From: Cyclobacteriaceae bacterium
Lineage (GTDB): Bacteria > Bacteroidota > Bacteroidia > Cytophagales > Cyclobacteriaceae
Length of the DNA: 64,000 bases
Direction: 5' to 3'
Assembly: GCA_019638235.1 (NCBI GenBank)
Contig: JAHBUE010000001.1
Span: 2,032,492 to 2,096,491 of the forward strand
Shown here: positions 61,115 to 64,000 of the stretch, one piece after another
How the letters are laid out: each line of letters opens with the position of its first letter
Position numbering within the stretch: the first letter of the stretch is position 1
The notes under the pieces: generated by a model
What the model saw: only the letters and a program-made list of their open reading frames with translations
The model's database searches: none
What the model was told of the DNA's origin: nothing
Made by a program: the position numbers and the translations under genes

Positions 61115-61711
61115 TTATCCAGGGTATATATTAAAGTGACTCTGGCTGACGACATAATCAAACCTGCCGTACGAAACTTCAATGGTGCCGCAATCTTCGT
61201 CTTCTATAACAAACCCGAATGTTCCTGAAAAAATCATACTCCCGCTTTCTCGAACAGTAATATCGCGTGCATAAAACTGCCCTATGCCACCCGATACTTC
61301 CTGGCAGGATTCGCTATAGGTGGAGAGCGAGGCTGTGCCGGTTGTTCCGTTTAACGGAATTTTAATTCCCTTGAGTTTAGTCAGGTTATTAAATTCATCA
61401 ATCTCTAACCCCGTTATGCTGAAATGAATTGAAACTTTATGCTCTGATTTTAGTGTACCGTAAAAGGTTATGACTAAGCTGTCGTTTGGATAACGTATGA
61501 ACGAGGGTTTGTGTGAGGGGGCACCAAACAGATGCCACTCCACAACAGACTTCCATTGTTCGTTGTTGATGAGCGCACCGGCCGTGCTATTTCCGGCATG
61601 GGTATATTTGGGTAGCCTCGGGTCAATCGGGTCGAGAATAAACAGCCCCTCGCACGATGAAAACGAAAGGAGGATGATATAAGCCGCTATTTTAAAATGA
61701 TAACTTTTCAT
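61115..61711 (-). CDS. Lipoprotein of unknown function
   Basis: 198 residues; lipoprotein signal MKSYHFKIAAYIILLSFSSC (Cys20). The mature part is a beta-rich domain (SLVITFYGTLKSEHKVSIHFSITGLEI, MIFSGTFGFVIEDEDCGTIEVSYGRFDYVV), like the small lipoproteins of Bacteroidota with a DUF6252-type fold, but the match is not firm. It overlaps the upstream barrel-protein gene by 20 bp, so the two are co-expressed. Confidence 0.75.
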   Translation of the reverse strand: MKSYHFKIAAYIILLSFSSCEGLFILDPIDPRLPKYTHAGNSTAGALINNEQWKSVVEWHLFGAPSHKPSFIRYPNDSLVITFYGTLKSEHKVSIHFSITGLEIDEFNNLTKLKGIKIPLNGTTGTASLSTYSESCQEVSGGIGQFYARDITVRESGSMIFSGTFGFVIEDEDCGTIEVSYGRFDYVVSQSHFNIYPG

Positions 61712-62315
61712 GATAAATATTTATGCGTACACCAACTTGTATGCAGGTGTTTTTCAGGTCTTTTATTTCTCCCGTAAAATTTCCCATTTCATCAATGGCG
61801 TGGTATTCAAGCATAGGTGTAAGCCCGTAAATTATTCTTGAATAAAGGCTGATTCGCTTATGCCTGAAAGCGGAAACTCCGAAAACAACTCCTGCGTCAG
61901 TCAGGTTATACGTATCAGCCCACTTTATAACATTTGCATTGATAAGCCCGCTAATATCAATCCCGGCATCAACGGATAACTGTTTAACAGGAGAATAGTT
62001 AATGGTAGGCTGCACCGATAGATAATCAAAATGAAACGTGTACCATTTATCGGCATATTGGCGGTAGCCTTTTTGGATAAACATTATCCGGGTTTCAATC
62101 GAAAATTTCTTCCACGTTTTCGGAGATAACTCCACATTGGCTCCCAAATTCCAGGTATAGGCAGGTTCATCGTTTTCGAGCACACTGTTTCTCATGAAAC
62201 TATAATTCACTCCGCCAACTATTCCTACCTGACTATAGGCAAGAGGCGCCCGGCAGATGATAAAGCCAACTGTTAATATAAGGGCTACCGTTACTTTTTT
62301 TGCATTGAAAGTCAT
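61692..62315 (-). CDS. Outer-membrane beta-barrel-type protein
   Basis: 207 residues: a Sec signal (MTFNAKKVTVALILTVGFIICRAPLAYSQ) then strands such as VGIVGGVNYSFMRNSV, YTWNLGANVELSP, FSIETRIMFIQKGYRQY and ISLYSRIIYGLTPML. The fold resembles PorT/OmpA-type barrels of about eight strands. It is transcribed with the overlapping lipoprotein gene and its function is unknown. Confidence 0.78.
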   Translation of the reverse strand: MTFNAKKVTVALILTVGFIICRAPLAYSQVGIVGGVNYSFMRNSVLENDEPAYTWNLGANVELSPKTWKKFSIETRIMFIQKGYRQYADKWYTFHFDYLSVQPTINYSPVKQLSVDAGIDISGLINANVIKWADTYNLTDAGVVFGVSAFRHKRISLYSRIIYGLTPMLEYHAIDEMGNFTGEIKDLKNTCIQVGVRINIYHEKLSF

Positions 62316-62433
62316 CGCCTTTCACTTTTTTAGAGTTGCCTTAAAGATAACGAATTAAGAAACATTCAAGTATGCTCTGGTAAGATATAAACTGGTGTTT
62401 TTATTTTGGAAATAAGTACAGATAGGAAAATGC

Positions 62434-63540
62434 TTAACGGCTAAGCGCATACATTTTTCCCGGCAGGGATTTTACTATGCCGTTAAATTCAAGCCCTAAT
62501 AAAACAGACGCTAATTGACTTACCGGCAGGTTTGATTTCCAGCTTAGCTCATCAAGTATCAACGGACTTTTTTCGAGCAATAGCAGCAGCACGGTTTTCT
62601 CATTATCCGTAAAGCTATCTAACGAGAAGGGCGTTACTTTTTTCTTTACGGTATCGTTATCCGCAGCCCAGTTCATAATATACTCAATGTCTTTTATGCC
62701 GGTGAGCAGGTGCGCTTTATTGGTTTTGATAAGGTTGTTGCACCCCGCAGAATAAGTTTCGCCTATGCTGCCGGGAAACGCGAAAACATCTTTGTTATAG
62801 CTGTTCGCTATCTCGGCAGTAATTAAAGCGCCTCCTTTTTCGGCTGCCTCAACAACAATCAGCGCATCGGCTAACCCGGCTATAATTCGGTTGCGTTGCG
62901 GAAAGTTAAACGCATCGGGTTTTGTTCCGAACGGGTTTTCAGTAATCAGCCCGCCATGCGCCTGCATTTTAGTGGCGGTTTCCTTGTGTGTGGCAGGGTA
63001 GATTACGTCTATACCACTGCCCATAATGCCAACAGTGGGCAGGTTGTGTTTCAGCGCTTGCTTGTGCGCCTGTATGTCAATGCCATAGGCAAGTCCGCTA
63101 ACGATGAGTGTTCCGTGCGCAACCAATCCTTGTATTATTTTTTCAACCTGATCTTTTCCGTAAGCCGTGGCCTGGCGTGTGCCAACAATGCCAACGGTCT
63201 TCGGGTTTTCCAGGTCGATGTTGCCTTTCAGGTAAAGCATGGAAGGCGCATCGGGAATATGTTTTAAACGGGAAGGATATTTTTTATCGGTATAAAAAAG
63301 GATTTCCACGCCTTCGCGTTCTGCCCGACTGATTTCTTTTTCGGCCTTTTCAACCGGTTTTCCCTTAATGATGGTTTCGGCAATTACCGGCCCTATGCCC
63401 GGTATTTTTGTTAATTTTCCTTTTGGGGTTTTAAAAACTTTTTCGGCCGAGCCGCAATAGCTTATTAGTTGACGCACAGTAGTATCGCCAATACCGGAAA
63501 TAAAATGTAACGCCACTAAAGCCAGCCTTTCTTGTTCCAT
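62434..63540 (-). CDS. dprA: DNA-processing protein DprA
   Basis: The 368-residue ssDNA-binding RecA loader is used in natural transformation and recombination. From the ATG giving MEQERLALVALHFISGIGD there is an N-terminal helix-hairpin-helix/SAM-like part (TKIPGIGPVIAETIIKG) and a Rossmann-type DprA domain (VGIVGTRQATAYGKDQ, IVSGLAYGIDIQAHKQAL, GSGIDVIYP, GGLITENPFG, FPQRNRIIAGL). A C-terminal winged-helix-like tail completes it. An upstream ATG would add six residues. Confidence 0.95.
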   Translation of the reverse strand: MEQERLALVALHFISGIGDTTVRQLISYCGSAEKVFKTPKGKLTKIPGIGPVIAETIIKGKPVEKAEKEISRAEREGVEILFYTDKKYPSRLKHIPDAPSMLYLKGNIDLENPKTVGIVGTRQATAYGKDQVEKIIQGLVAHGTLIVSGLAYGIDIQAHKQALKHNLPTVGIMGSGIDVIYPATHKETATKMQAHGGLITENPFGTKPDAFNFPQRNRIIAGLADALIVVEAAEKGGALITAEIANSYNKDVFAFPGSIGETYSAGCNNLIKTNKAHLLTGIKDIEYIMNWAADNDTVKKKVTPFSLDSFTDNEKTVLLLLLEKSPLILDELSWKSNLPVSQLASVLLGLEFNGIVKSLPGKMYALSR

Positions 63541-63615
63541 GATGGTGTTAAAATGCAAAAAACTTCCAAAACCCTGAGGGGGAGGAGATTTATTTTTAAT
63601 AAAAAATCAGGGTAA

Positions 63616-63954
63616 TTATTGAATGCGGTCGCGCAGTTCCACCAGGAATTTGCGCACGTCTTTTAAAGAATCAATCAGGTCAATTTTATCCTTAACGGAA
63701 TCCGAATCGTTGCGCAGCATTTCTTTTGCCCCTTGCAGCGTAAAGCCCTTTTCCTTTACCAAGTGATAAATGGTGCGGACATTGTCAATATCTTCCCTTG
63801 TAAATTGACGATTTCCCTTGCGGTTTTTCTTGGGCTTAATCAAGTCAAACTCAGTTTCCCAAAAACGGATAAGAGAGGGGGCAACGTTGAAAATTTCGGC
63901 TACTTCTCCGATGGAGTAGTAGAGTTTCTCGATTTCTTTTTCTTTATACGCCAT
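63616..63954 (-). CDS. MerR-family transcriptional regulator
   Basis: 112 residues from the ATG giving MAYKEKEIEKLYYSIGEVAEIF. The MerR-type winged helix (SIGEVAEIFNVAPSLIRFWETEFDLIKPKKNRKGNRQFTREDIDNVRTIYHLVKEKGFTLQGAKEMLRN) is complete and is followed by a short coiled-coil dimerisation helix (KDVRKFLVELRDRI). No metal or drug-binding Cys cluster is present, as in the short MerR regulators common next to metabolic and DNA genes. The ORF extends seven codons upstream but this ATG is preferred. Confidence 0.9.
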   Translation of the reverse strand: MAYKEKEIEKLYYSIGEVAEIFNVAPSLIRFWETEFDLIKPKKNRKGNRQFTREDIDNVRTIYHLVKEKGFTLQGAKEMLRNDSDSVKDKIDLIDSLKDVRKFLVELRDRIQ

Positions 63955-64000
63955 GTTACGAAGCAAAGTAAACAATTAATCCTTTTCGGACAAATACATT

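Overview
The window comes from a member of the Bacteroidota, most likely a soil- or sediment-type Cytophagales. The evidence is a SusC/SusD pair, type IX secretion (T9SS) sorting domains on at least three proteins, a DUF7948/SBBP-repeat protein with a gliding-motility-type C-terminus, Bacteroidota-style lipoproteins, and promoters and start sites with little Shine-Dalgarno character. No rRNA, tRNA, CRISPR array or intact prophage was seen. Genus-level placement is inference only.

Positions 1-29009 (all minus strand, transcribed right to left) form a large glucuronoxylan utilisation locus. It starts with a SusC transporter, a SusD lipoprotein and an IPT/CBM surface glycan-binding protein. These are followed by a T9SS-secreted GH10 xylanase, a lipoprotein GH30 (glucurono)xylanase, a GH115 alpha-glucuronidase, a GH35-like DUF5597 glycosidase, a lipoprotein GH10 xylanase, a GPH-family xyloside/pentose transporter, a cytoplasmic GH43, a sialate O-acetylesterase-type esterase and a GH105 unsaturated uronyl hydrolase cut by the window edge. 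Woven into the end of the locus is an apparent oxidative pentose/aldonate route: a Tat-signal Gfo/Idh oxidoreductase, a GntP-type aldonate importer, an L-arabinonate-dehydratase-like IlvD/Edd enzyme and an FAH-family 2-keto-3-deoxypentonate dehydratase. Two passengers interrupt the locus: a REP-associated tyrosine transposase (RAYT) bracketed by eight palindromes, and a Bro-N protein coupled to an antitoxin-like ORF. Several gene junctions carry inverted repeats.

Positions 29010-37722 hold the matching intracellular catabolism. XylB and XylA are divergent from SusC. UxaA is divergent from a KdgK-KdgA-ExuT operon for uronates. A GCAAyCGATTGC palindrome lies in both divergent promoter regions, suggesting one shared LacI-type regulator, which is not encoded here.

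Positions 37750-64000 are a mixed core region. It contains a PIN/antitoxin pair next to a duplicated tesA 3' end, the tesA/ybbA/ybbP-like cluster, a large T9SS type B protein, small secreted proteins, a dCMP deaminase, a 26-residue histone-H1-like mini-gene with a strong terminator, and murB. A tight DUF1800-DUF1501-porin-lipoprotein operon follows, divergent from an ECF sigma factor and its partner. The remainder holds an alpha/beta hydrolase, a cupin, an HMG-CoA-lyase-like protein, a TPR protein, two envelope proteins, DprA and a MerR-type regulator.
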